From Polytrichum commune (taxonomy: Eukaryota; Streptophyta; Polytrichopsida; Polytrichales; Polytrichaceae), in assembly GCA_950295325.1 (NCBI GenBank), contig OX485805.1, positions 35,761,501 to 35,825,500 of the forward strand: 64,000 nt of DNA, read 5' to 3'. How positions within the stretch are numbered: the first letter of the stretch is position 1; every line of letters begins with the position of its first letter. Positions 1-11,029 of this stretch are shown in pieces. The notes under the pieces are model-generated. The model made no database searches and was not told the origin of the DNA. It saw only the letters and a program-made list of their open reading frames with translations. The position numbers were made by a program, and so were the translations under genes.

Positions 1-300
1 TGCTTATGTTACACAATGATCTACAAGTTGACTAAAGTGTACACAAATGACACTTTGCATTAGTATGCTGAAGAATATCTTCCCCTTGCATCCGAAAACG
101 CAAGAACTCTCATCTCATGTATCACAATGTGCTACATTAAATGTCATAATGTGGATTCTTTCACTTGAAAGAGTTACTCATGTTGCCAAATGGTATCATA
201 TTGGTAATTAGCGTACGTGACACTTTGAAACCTCTAGGCATATAGTTTAGGCCCTTTGCAAAGAGTGTACATGACGCTAGATATCATAAACGGTGTAGTC
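1..300. repeat. Diverged copy of an LRR-gene intron segment
   Basis: This stretch matches, with many substitutions and small indels, the intron sequence at about 23675-24010 (LRR gene A) and 52905-53240 (gene B). Shared landmarks are the run around 'gttgactaaagtgtacac', the 'attagtatgct' motif and the 'ctaggcatatagtttaggcc' block. No LRR exon follows it in the window. It may be the edge of a third, older paralogue lying mostly to the left, or simply a dispersed repeat that also sits inside the LRR gene introns. Confidence 0.75.
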
Positions 301-482
301 GAAAGAGACAAAAAAATCAACCCCTCATTACTATGCGCTTTGAAGGGGCATATGAAACCACTTTAGATCATTAGAAAAATCCGGAGTCTGACATGTTAAT
401 TTAAATAGAGTAGACATAAGTAGTCTTTATAATCGGATATTCTTAGAATCATGTGGACACAATTTCGACCCACATAAGTAAC

Positions 483-1763
483 GGGGGACGTTAAGTACCC
501 CCCCACGAACTAATAGGGATTCCATATTCGGGCGGGGGCAGCCCTCCCACGAAATTTCTGCCCCCGCCCGGATTTTTTCCAAACCCGCCCGAAAATAGCT
601 GCCCGCCCCGCCCGAAAACGAAAAAAACATTGCTCTTCCATTCTTGAAGGCCGCTTGACTACAAATCCCATATTGAGTGCACTTCACCTTCAAGGTCTCA
701 AATCCAATATATATGTGCACTTCCACCTAGTAAATAAGGCATTAAATGGGATTTCGTTCCGGAAGTGAAACCATCAACCAAGAATGTAATTAACTTGGAA
801 GTCAAAAAATTAGAAAATCCTCATCAACATTGAGGTTATAATTTTTATGACTTACCATTTGAAATTGTCTTCGTCATTCTTAAATGACACTTAAATTTAG
901 TGTGCTGATGTGGTATGTATATTTTATAATATTTTAGATAATTCTGGCTGCTTTCAAGAATATTCATACGCACTTATTCTAATTAAGTGTGATTTAATGT
1001 AATTATGTCTAATTAATTCTGATTAATTCTGATTAATCCCAAATAAATCAGAAAGTATTATTTCCAAATTAAGTAAGACTAATTAATCCTAAAATTTAAT
1101 TACTGGAATTAACTCCAATTAAGTCCAATCAATTTCAGTAATTACAATACTCAAATTTTATATCCAGTAAGCCTAATTAACCCTAAAATTTAATTAATGG
1201 AATTATCTCCAATTAAATCCGGTAATTAAAATAATTGATCAATTAGTTCCATTAAGTATATTTTATAAATAAGTGCGTATGAATATTCTTGAAAGTAGCC
1301 AGAATTATCTAAAATATTATAAAATATACATACCACATCAGCACACTAAATTTAAGTGTCATTTAAGAATGACGAAGACAATTTCAAATGGTAAGTCATA
1401 AAAATTATAACCTCAATGTTGATGAGGATTTTCTAATTTTTTGACTTCCAAGTTAATTACATTCTTGGTTGATGGTTTCACTTCCGGAACGAAATCCCAT
1501 TTAACGCCTTATTTACTAGGTGGAAGTGCACATATATATTGGATTTGAGACCTTGAAGGTGAAGTGCACTCAATATGGGATTTGTAGTCAAGCGGCCTTC
1601 AAGAATGGAAGAGCAATGTTTTGTTCGTTTTCGGGCGGGGCGGGCAGCTATTTTCGGGCGGGTTTGGAAAAAATCCGGGCGGGGGCAGAAATTTCGTGGG
1701 AGGGCTGCCCCCGCCCGAATATGGAATCCCTATTAGTTCGTGGGGGGGTACTTAACGTCCCTC
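483..1763. mobile_element. Foldback Mutator-like element with ~498-bp inverted arms
   Basis: Arms at 483-980 and 1266-1763 are near-perfect reverse complements of each other, separated by an AT-rich loop of about 285 bp. The termini read GGGGGACGTTAAG and, on the other strand, GAGGGACGTTAAG. The 9-bp direct repeat ATAAGTAAC flanks the element (474-482 and 1764-1772). A 9-bp target duplication with long inverted repeats is the hallmark of Mutator-like elements. The small open frames in each arm (427-726 on minus, 1520-1771 on plus) mirror one another and are not called as genes. The arms carry GC-rich runs (gggcgggg) that contrast with the AT-rich surroundings. Confidence 0.9.
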
Positions 1764-1772
1764 ATAAGTAAC

Positions 1773-1981
1773 TTACAAACAAAGGGAGAATATTGTTATA
1801 AAACATGGACTAGGTTAGCTACTAGGGCCGGGAGGGCCAAGAGGGGCTATTGAACATCATCGTGTCACCCTCTCCTGTGGACCCTCCGATCATGGAGATT
1901 GGTGGCCTAGATTGAAGGCATTGGAAGGAGAGGATTATTATACTATCATTTTCCCCAATTTCAGAAGGCAACCTCATGTGC
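1773..1981. other. Short spacer, nothing recognised
   Basis: Spacer between the foldback element and the pogo-like element. I see no gene, RNA or repeat signature here. Confidence 0.5.
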
Positions 1982-1983
1982 TA

Positions 1984-2553
1984 CAGTAATCTCCCACTTA
2001 AGTACGCACCCGTTTAAGTATGCATCCCGGTTAAGTGCGCAATTTTTTTGACAAAAATTAGGGATCATATTTTATTGTTTGAACATGTCATGCAAAGTCA
2101 TTTGTTGCAAACGCATGAATTTTTTATGCTTGACATTCAATGTCATTTTGTTAACGTTTTGATGAAACATCTCAAATGATAGTCGCAGCTCATCATACAT
2201 TTGTCCAACTTCCGTTTGAACATCATAACAAAGCAACTGGTCATCAATATCGAGGACAATGTTGTGTAGAGCTTCAAAGCCTTTGAAGTTGGTAGCACTT
2301 TTAGATTCATAAATGTCTTGATAGGCTAGATTTTGTCATCAATAGGTGGTTCTTCTTCAATTTGCATCATTTCTAGAACTTCATCAACTTCCTCCAACAT
2401 AACAACACAACATTCTTCGTTGTTTGCATCATCGATAATTTTAAAACTGCTCATTTCTTCTTGTTCGATAGAAATTTGGAAAGTACGCACCTACCAACTA
2501 AGTGCGCACCAACGACTCCGGTTCAAAGTGCGTACTTAAGCGGGAGATTACTG
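1984..2553 (-). mobile_element. Non-autonomous pogo-like (Tc1/mariner) element with transposase remnant
   Basis: Terminal inverted repeats start CAGTAATCTCCC and continue into CTTAAGTACGCAC. The element is flanked by the dinucleotide TA on both sides (1982-1983, 2554-2555). CAGTAA termini with TA target duplication are typical of plant pogo-like elements (the Emigrant/Lemi1 type). Next to each terminus the motif TTAAGTRYGCA recurs about three times, as expected of transposase binding sites. The minus strand inside reads as a broken acidic stretch followed by a 3' end containing QQMTLHDMFK, which resembles the C-terminal tail of pogo-type transposases. No intact DDE domain is present, so the element cannot move by itself. 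Confidence 0.82.
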
Positions 2554-2639
2554 TAAATGGTTATGGGAGTTGTTTTGAAAGCTAAGGTATGCATGTTTAA
2601 GTGACTCATTTTTCTTGCTCTCTATCTTCTACCGATCAA

Positions 2640-2915
2640 CTTTTTGTCTTCACATTTGTGAAGTCTTGAAGTTAGCAAAATGTTTGATGAAACATCAACA
2701 TAAATCAGAGTGAAAATCCGGAGGCTCCCTTGATTTAGTTATGGTTATTGAACGTGCAAGTTTGTTGCTTCCTAACATGAATACAAAGGTCCTCCCAATT
2801 GTGTTCAATATTGAGTTGTGGACTAAGGTAATAAAATTTGAAGATGTAGTCCAATGATTTTCAAACATGCGTCTTCATGGTATTTGTTCTTTGATCCTTA
2901 CCTAACTACACACAA
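2640..2915 (+). repeat. Dispersed repeat, copy 1
   Basis: Shares an ordered set of motifs with 5060-5365: a 'tcctcccaattgtgttca' core, a 'gaagatgt.gtccaat' block and a 'tttgttc.ttgatcct.acctaac' end. Identity is moderate with indels. The family is unknown. Confidence 0.55.
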
Positions 2916-5059
2916 ATCATAACATTGCTTAGACTATTACATGCCCTCTTTTCTATAAGGGCATGCTATGCTCCAAATTAAGTGTTGCCATGGGATCTCA
3001 CATGTTAGATTCCCTGACCTAGCATTGCACAACACATATCCAACCCACACTAAGCAAGCCAACCTGCACCAAGCAAGCCAACCTTGCCTAGATTATTATG
3101 AGATATTTTAAAGTTTATTTCAATTGTTGTTTCGGTAGAGGATGCTCAAGGTAGGCCCATTATACCAATCCACCATAATATTATTCACATTGCTTCGGCA
3201 CTTCCAAGCCAAAAACACACTAACATGTCTTACCAGACCCGGAATGCCACTGAATAACAATGTTGCATGGTAATTGCAAACCCAGTTCCACAAGGAATGA
3301 TATATGATGGGGTCCAAAAATCCACATTTATAGACCTAGTACTAGCTGGGCCTCAATCTCGGGTGGAGGGGACGGTTCATTCATGTAGTAGTGTTGCAAA
3401 CTTGTTGGCAATAGTCACATGCGCGGGCCTGAGGATTTGGCACCTACCTGTCCGGTCAAAGTTACATGACTTGAAATGCTTGTCATACCAACACTGTGCC
3501 TCTATTCTAGTGAGAAGAAAGAGATGCTTGGAACAGAGCATGAGAGAGTTCATGGCCCACCCAAGTCCACAAGCCATTTGAATTATGTTATGACCTTTAT
3601 AGAATGAATGATACTAAAGCTAAGTGATGTTCATTCTGTGCAAGTGGCCTAAAATACATCGGATATTATACTTCAATAATTCCCAAAATTCCTGGCACTA
3701 GGGGATCATCACCCTAGTGCTGAGTAAAGTTGTGATCAATATTTAGGTGTCCACTTAGTAAGAAAAGTAACCAGATAACACCTACATACCTTAAACTCAA
3801 GATTTTAGAAGCAAACAGTTTTCCAAGTTGGTGAGCCAATTTAACCCCTAAAAGTCTGGGGGTTTTAGCTAGAATAAAAAAATGTATTGTAATGTATGAA
3901 TTACAAACTTTATTTTGTGTTAGCATACACAAATTTTTTTTAGGAAATTAATTTTAAATCAAGATCCGTACGGTTGGAATATGGATCTTTATCCTTGATC
4001 TCCACCAAATGATTTTACTGCCTCTTCAAGATTCCAGATGACTTCCTTCCGCAGAAACTTCCTTTAACTTAACTTAAGCTTACTAGAGGTCGCACTGGTT
4101 TCCATCATCAAGTCCCAACAATCAACGCATTCGCACACACTTGCCCGTCTCTACCGCTCCTCTTTCGCACATTCTTCCGCCTGCTAACTTAACTTATTAG
4201 ATAGTGCTCCTTCAAGGATCATCATGTGAATTCCCATGCACTAAGCTTATTCACATAATTCCACCTGCTCAAGCTGCCGCATTTGGTGGATCCAAAGCTA
4301 CTGGGTTTTTGTTGTTGCCGTCCTCCGTTTCCGTTCCTTGGGTTTCAAGTTGAATCTTGAAGTTTGTGCTGCATTTGGTGCAACCAGGTGAGCAAGGTTG
4401 AGCAACCTGTTTCAAATTTGAGATGATTCTTTGTTGCAGGCAGTCCTGCCAATAGATTGATTGCTCGAACGTGCTTGTGTGTTGTGTGTGATGTGATAAT
4501 GGTCCCATTTGAAGGGATTGTAGGATCTGAATGGCTGTGGCTGTGGAGCTTCTAGTGGGTTTTTGTACTTAAGGTGGGTTGTGTAGGGAACAGGGGTTAA
4601 GTAAATTTTCAGGATTGCGTTCAATTTAGTTGTTGGACTTAGCTTCGTCGTTGCATTCGGGGTTGCATTTTGAGGTATTCTTCTGCTTCGATGGTAACCT
4701 TATCTGTGCGGTTCCAGAACTGATGAAGCGGATAAATTTGGTATATTTATTACAAACTTCGCTCCTTTCCTTTGCATCAAGATTCTCTGGCCACTTGAGA
4801 CATTTCGTCTCTCTGCAAGTGTAGAAATGCGATGTGGATCTCCAGCGTTTTTATATAATTGAGCCAATCATTCCGTAGTGGTCAGGCCAAGAGGTTTTGC
4901 TGACATGTGTATTTTTTAATGGATACAAGGAGGCAAATTATCAACCGTAAATGATGACCATGTCGTGGCTAGGCCACTAAATCCGGTAATGGTAGTAGGT
5001 TCCTTGTCATGGTGAAACCGCTATGTCAGATAATATGGGTGTAATTCGGTTCGTTTTTC

Positions 5060-5365
5060 ATGTTCTCCAACTTCTGCCGATTAAATTTACACAAACGAAA
5101 CTTGTCTTGCATTTGCAAGTCTACGATGAGGCATCAACAAAATCCAGACCTCCTTTAGTTGAGTTATGGTCATCGGAAGTGCATTGGTGTCGATTCCTTA
5201 ACTGGATACGTACGTCCTCCCAATTGTGTTCACTATGGAGTGTGGAGTAGTTACTAAAAACTTGAAGATGTTGTCCAATCTCCTCTAATCTCCTCTAATC
5301 TCCTCTAAACTGTGTCTTTACGGTGTTTGTTCCTTGATCCTCACCTAACCCACACACCAAACAAA
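5060..5365 (+). repeat. Dispersed repeat, copy 2
   Basis: Second member of the pair described at 2640-2915, same orientation, ending about 150 bp before the DUF1348 start codon. It includes the three 11-bp tctcctctaat units, which copy 1 lacks. Confidence 0.55.
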
Positions 5366-5517
5366 TATAGGTGTCCTATCAAGCAAAGTCACCGAATGAC
5401 AACCGCATACCTTCACCGTGCCATTACCAAGCCTTGGTAGGCAGGCTCCTCGCATCCATTACCTAGTTTGAATTCGTAATCTGTTTTTTCGGTGTGCGTT
5501 GATCTCATCAGATCATA

Positions 5518-6730
5518 ATGGCTGCCGACGGAGCCAGGCCACCATTCCCTCCCTTCACCGAAGAATCGGCACGCGCCAAAGTGAAAGCTGCGGAGAATGC
5601 ATGGAACTCACGGAACCCGGATGTGGTAGCGCTTGCATACACCGAGGATTCCGAGTGGAGAAACCGAACCGAGTTTTTCAAGGGGCGAGAAGCAATCAAG
5701 GAGTTTTTGACCCGCAAATGGGCCCAGGAGCACGACTACCGGCTGATGAAGGAGCTGTGGGCTTTCACTGGCAACCACATCGCTGTGCGCTTCGAGTACG
5801 AGTGGCACAACGAGGCTGGTCAATGGTACCTTATTACTCGCCCTTCACAAAATTGTTTACCCTAAACTCTAAAACATCATCGGCATTAGATAGTGTAAAC
5901 ATTTTCTAATTCAGACACAAATTGTCTCAATGAATTCCCCTCACTGGATATTTCTGAATGCCCTCCTTTCAAGAAAGAGGGGCACTTTATACTTTACACT
6001 AGAGTATAAGTGCCCTGTAACCATTGAACTCTATGTTCGCTCATTGTTGGAAAATATTGGGACTGTCCCACTTCACTTTACACTCAAGCTTGAGGCCCAA
6101 GGGGTGATGGAGGTTTGAATGAATACCTACATGGAGTCCTAGAGGGCATGCTATGGATAATGTTTCATGCTCTACTGGATTTTCCCTCCAACCCACCTTG
6201 AAGAGGCGGGTCTAACACCAAATCAGGAGACCATGACATATCAAAGTCTCACAACTATTGAATTATTATAATGTATTATATAGGAAGACCAATTGCATGA
6301 GTGATATGGTAATGAAATAGTTTCTGATTGATAGTCCAATCGCATTCGTCTTTTAACACTACACTTGAAGGCCCATGACCATGCATAAATCAATTTCAAT
6401 TTTCCATGAGAGTATTTTTGGATGAATTTCAAGAGGCCCTCACAATTTCATGGCCACGACCCTTGGCCAGAGTGTAAAGTGGCCATTAGTGAAATAAGGA
6501 ACCATCGGTTTATCAGAAGTGCTGCAGACACAGCTGTTTAATAGCGAGTTGCCACCTTGGGGCCTGATATTATATCTGATGCCGTTCTATGAACTTGCAG
6601 GTTTCGTACTCACGGGAATGAGCTCTGGGAATTTGAAGAGAATGGGCTGATGCGGCGTCGAGACATGAGTGCAAATGATGTCCCCATAAATGAATCGGAT
6701 CGACACTATTTCACACCAGCAGCTGCATGA
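5518..6730 (+). CDS. DUF1348 (NTF2/SnoaL-like) protein, two exons
   Basis: Exon 1 is 5518-5825 and exon 2 is 6601-6730. The intron has gt at 5826 and a clean ttgcag acceptor at 6600, and it splits a Trp codon. The joined frame gives 145 residues. The protein reads as a nearly complete DUF1348 domain: [12 protein letters not shown] near the N-terminus, [51 protein letters not shown] and, across the splice, a GNELWEF..GLMRRR block. Family members are small single-domain proteins with an NTF2-like cone fold; their biochemical function is not established. The C-terminus ([11 protein letters not shown]) looks shorter than in bacterial relatives I remember, which run on past this point. The start context is favourable (A at -3, G at +4). 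No signal peptide or TM segment is seen, so a soluble cytosolic protein is likely. It converges with the PA-domain gene downstream. Confidence 0.92.
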
Positions 6731-7538
6731 GAATTCAAGTTTCGAGTGTTCCTTGGAGGTTGTGCAAGTTTGAAATTTAGAGCGTGCAAGAAATTCCAAG
6801 TCGGGTTGGCTTTTGTGTACAGAAACTGATCTCAGGCGTTCCTGTTTGTGGAGATGAATACAAGGTTCCCAATCTTCATTATGAGATTGAAGTGCTTAAT
6901 ATGTGCTTGTCTTTATCTTATTTCAGGCTACCAAGCTACTTTCACTGTTCTGGCTGGGAATCAGAGTGGAGCTTCAGATGGCTACTGACAATCTTATAAT
7001 TGCTGCAATCATCTGCATCATCTGCATAAGTGTCAGATAGAGTTATCCTTTAACTCAATGGAACTTTTTGTAGGGAGGAGATTGAGCAGAAGTAGAACCA
7101 ATCAATACCACCATCTTCACCTCTAGCACAAGCAGCTGAAGGTTACCAGACATCTATATTTCAAAAAGCAAGAGTTGCTCATTAGGTTGTACATGTGCAT
7201 GCTTAAAGCACTGGGATTGTTCCACATCCCTCAAAGCCAAAAACACTACTAACCAGTCCTGTTATCACACAAGTTCCAAGGGACTACTAATATACATAAT
7301 TATGGAATTACCTCACAAATATTGTTACGGACCACACAAGTGCGATTCCATATCTCATTTCTCCTGGATCTAACAGTTCTATGACAAAACATCTCAGCCC
7401 AGAAAATTGGCTTGTTTACAGCCGCTGTCTCTGAAAGCAGCACCTGAGGCTAGTGTAGTCATGGCATGGAAATATCTGATTTGTGAAACTCAAATATTGT
7501 TGCTCATTGTACAAGTTCTATAACTGCCATATACAATA
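6731..7538. other. Convergent intergenic interval (two 3' ends)
   Basis: Lies between the stop codons of two converging genes and must contain both 3' UTRs. I see no RING-finger exon on the minus strand here, which bears on the truncated appearance of the neighbouring PA protein. AATAAA-like signals are not decisive by eye. Confidence 0.5.
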
Positions 7539-9874
7539 CTAGTCAAGAAGCGGCCGATACTCCAGAGCTCGTTGTCGTTCATGAAGCTGATGTCGTCTCA
7601 CACACAAGAACATGGCCAAGGCTAGAACCACCACACACAGGGACACGAAGATGAAAGCTGCAATCTCCATCCCTGTCCAGTTCCTGAAATCTACAGATGG
7701 CATTAAATAGCAGTCTGTTCTCGTATCTTCAGCTTCTTTGAGCAATATCTTTCCTGAATTTTTTGAGACAGCAACAGCATAAACTGTGATATCCGTTGCA
7801 TTCCCTTCCACTGCCATTACCAGAAATTAATGCATGGCCAGGTGTCAGTGAAGACATCAAGTGAGCATTCTCTCCCACAGACAGACACAACTAGAATAAC
7901 TACTGACACTTCAACATACTTGCAACCAATTAGTTAGCAATGACTACACGCTCACAATACTGTCTATGTCAGTGACATCCCTCCTTCAATCACTTACTTC
8001 CGAAAGGTGCTAACTTGCATAGTAAATATCATAACTCTCAAAGAACATAGCCAGAGTGAGAGGGCCTTACTGTTAATGAACTCCGGTTCATCTTCAACAT
8101 TGAACAGAAGAACAGCCATGAATCCAGCATTTTGAGCATTCTTGACCTTGAGGACATTGTTGCACTGCCCTGATTCTACAACTACAAAAGGATTTTTTTT
8201 CTTTGCAGAAGGACTGCTGGTAAGAGGTTTGCATGCATTGAGAGGCTCTGCTATGTGTAACTTTCCTCGCAATCCATGGTTTGGAACTGTCAGACCTGCA
8301 GATATATGAAAATGTCTCGTTGAGAAGTGACTGCAGTCATGAAGATTCTATATCGAGGACAAGTCCAATTAAAAGCTATAAGAATAATAACTTGAAATAT
8401 CATATATGGGATAATTAGAATCAGACTATCAACTAGTGATCGATGCTCAAGTAATCTAGAACAAAAATAGCTTTGAAGTGAAGACTAAAATTCAACCCAA
8501 ATGAAAGTAAATAATTAATTCTATTGATTGGAATTGTTCCAACTACCAAAGTAGTCAATAAACGTGTGAGCTGGGCCTAGTTGTCCAAGAAAAGTTCTCC
8601 GCTGCTGACACTCTCGCTCATATAGCAAGACTCTTGGTACAGTACGTCTACATAAGGCTTTGCAGCCTTATAACCTGCAAGTGAGATACTCACAGGGCAA
8701 TAAACTATCCTAATTTGACTTCTACGGTGCCCTGTCTCTTGTTTGGCATGGCCTCAATATGTTACAAGGCAGGAAAATTTCAAGAATCATAATTGCTTGA
8801 CATATTTTGGTCGTGATGAAGCACTATAACTTCATATTCACCTCTCGAAAGCCAAACCTAAACCTAATTAGGAGAATCAATAGCTGACAGAGGCCACACT
8901 TGACAGATCTATCCGGTAACCTTACCTCTTATAACCTTAGAAATATTACGGATCTTAATTGACTCCAGTGCCAAAGAAAATTCCAGTCCTCAGTGCATGT
9001 GAACTCAGCTATTGAATTGGGCAACACTTTTGAGGAGCCCGGTTATGGCTAGTAGTTTCGGCCGGGAGGCCGAGCCTAGCCTAGGGTGCCGCGGTTGCCG
9101 GTCATAACGGGTATCCCCAAAGCGGTTGCACAATATAACCGGTGTCAGAGGGATGTCGAGCCGTCAATGTGTGATCGAAGTCTGATATTCGAGTTATTCA
9201 AAATTCCACGCGCTGCCTCATCACTAACCCTCTTCTTCGCAATTATCTAATTCCATTCAATAATGGCAGACCTCGCCGTCGCCTAGTAGTCCACGTAACA
9301 TTGCTAAGCTCCACCTGCCACTTACCCTAAGAAAAGAGAATAATACGGCCCTTCACCGAGGAATGTGAATCTCACAAAATACGAAGTCCCGAGTCACAGT
9401 GCTTGGTGCCGCGTCAAGGTCCCCATGGAACATGGCATCTCTTTTGTTTTGCTTAGAAAGAGTGCGGGCAGCATGAGGCTTAGCAATGTTATGCAATGCA
9501 CAAGAGATGGACTGGTTCATAGAGCAACAGCAATCCCCAGAATCTCAACCCTAATTCCCCTGTTCGGGAAACTCAAAGCAACACGATGATGCTCGTAATC
9601 GCGAGGGTGCAATACAAGAGACATTCCGCCTGTGGTCCACCGCTATGACAATGAGAGGGAAACCAAAAGCAGGAACCCTAAAGACTCCAACAAAGAAGAC
9701 GATTCCATGAACATAATTCATAACGCGTCACATACCGAAAGTCGCTTCCATATCTTCAAAAGTAATTGGTTCCTTTCCCCATGGCCGCACCACAACCTCC
9801 GCCCTCACTCCTTCCATCGTCACCAGGCAAGCCACCAGAATCATCATCGTCATCATGGCCCTTGTGGTGGCCAT
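7539..9874 (-). CDS. PA-domain, single-pass membrane protein (RMR-like, no RING)
   Basis: Three exons on the minus strand: 9874-9736, 8295-8071 and 7810-7539. All junctions are GT-AG and the joined frame is open for 211 residues. Residues about 1-25 (MATTRAMMTMMILVACLVTM...) form a signal peptide. A mature start then carries ITFEDMEATFG, like the FDDIEANF motif of plant RMR sorting receptors. Exon 2 encodes most of a protease-associated domain (HIAEPLNACKPL, KVKNAQNAGFMAVLLFN). Exon 3 completes it (VYAVAVSKNSGK) and adds a TM helix (about residues 170-192) and a short basic tail ending RRHQLHERQRALEYRPLLD. RMR proteins normally continue into a RING-H2 domain; here the frame stops after the tail. 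Expected role, from the family: lumenal cargo binding in the secretory or vacuolar pathway. The earlier TTG-initiated extension is ignored because ATG 9874 gives a proper signal peptide. An alternative is a 3'-truncated RMR gene. Confidence 0.9.
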
Positions 9875-10997
9875 CACCTTGACTCTCAATCTTCCCACCA
9901 ACACAAATTCCGATATCAATACACGCACAACATTTTTCCTTTCAGAATTGCAATCGACAGCGTAACCAGAGCTGATGGATCATCATCGCGTCGAAATATG
10001 ATGGATCGACTCCCAACCACCAAACCCTAAATTATAACTTCAGTTTTTGTGAAGAGGGAGTGCGGAGAGAAGCAAGCGAAACATATGCTTTGTGTCCGCC
10101 AGATTGTGTCGGTGGACTTGGTCAATTTAAACATTCGAATTCGCCAAGATCGAATATATTCAATTTATTTTAATATGCAATGTTATTTTGGGATTTTCTA
10201 TTTTGTAATTTTATTTCGGAATGTCGTAGTTCACATGAAAAAGGAGCCTGATATTGTAGATGGGTCTTTAAATGGTTAGTTTTTCGGGCTAGCCCCCTTG
10301 GGATATGAAACACAAGATTGCGACGAGATGGTTAGCAAAAATAAATCAAAGCCATAGTCGCTTTCTTTATAAGTTTTGGAGCTCATATGAATATCTTGTT
10401 GATTATCAAAGTGAATTGAGTCTCGTGCTCATCAAATGTGCATATAGGTCTGCCCCAATTATATTGATTGTGTTTTTCAACACTTGATGGTTAGTAAATC
10501 CAAATTGATGGTTGTAGTTGCTTTCTTCATCATTTTTGGAGCTCATATGGATATATTCATAATCAAAGTGAAGATTTTCTGTATTCATTAAGTTGTCATC
10601 TACATACCCCCCTCCCTCCCAATTATGTTGATTATTGAACTTAGAATGGTTATCATATTCTAAGCATGTAATCCAATCTCTTTCGAACACGTCTCTTTTT
10701 GATATTCATTTTTGGAGTCAGACCAAAATATAAGTGTGATTTAAGGTAAGCAACCGAATCAAGCATGTCTACCTCAGCTAAAATTAGATTGTTCTGTTTT
10801 GTGGACATTGGTCTTCAAATTCATCAAAATTTGAACATGCTTCTAATTTTGCTTAGGGACATTTTACACACGTGACCAAGTACCATGAGAAAAAAAAATG
10901 ATATTAGGCTCAGGGTCAAAAGTTTAATGACCATGACCAAGAGAAATCCACATCATTTTTTGAAAGCCTTGGTCACGGTAGATAATGTAAAGTAGAC
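9875..10997. other. Intergenic, upstream of the PA-domain gene
   Basis: Presumed promoter region of the minus-strand PA-domain gene at its left edge. The remainder is AT-rich with no recognisable gene. It contains the degenerate tandem duplication at 10330-10660. Confidence 0.5.
10330..10660 (+). repeat. Degenerate tandem duplication (~160 bp unit)
   Basis: Two adjacent units share 'gatggttagcaaa/gatggttagtaaa', 'gtcgctttctt', 'tttggagctcatatg.atat' and 'atcaaagtgaa'. Divergence is high, so this is an old duplication. No coding potential is recognised. Confidence 0.55.
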
Positions 10998-11029
10998 TTG
11001 GATCATGATGTAGTGTTTCTAATGGAAAA

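Larger units (their letters stand above)
2556..5517. other. Intergenic, 5' of the DUF1348 gene
   Basis: No convincing gene was found. Short open frames at 3267-3581 and 4269-4624 resemble no family I know and lack coding character. The stretch holds one dispersed repeat pair (2640-2915 and 5060-5365) and an 11-bp unit (tctcctctaat) repeated three times near 5279-5309. The promoter and any 5' UTR of the downstream gene must lie near its right end. Confidence 0.5.

Noticed and set aside
427-1771. Two small open frames encoding nearly the same 83-99 residue peptide on opposite strands
   Set aside because: They are mirror images produced by the inverted arms of the foldback element, and similar frames recur in the second element with altered ends. 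No domain or start signal is conserved independently of the DNA repeat.
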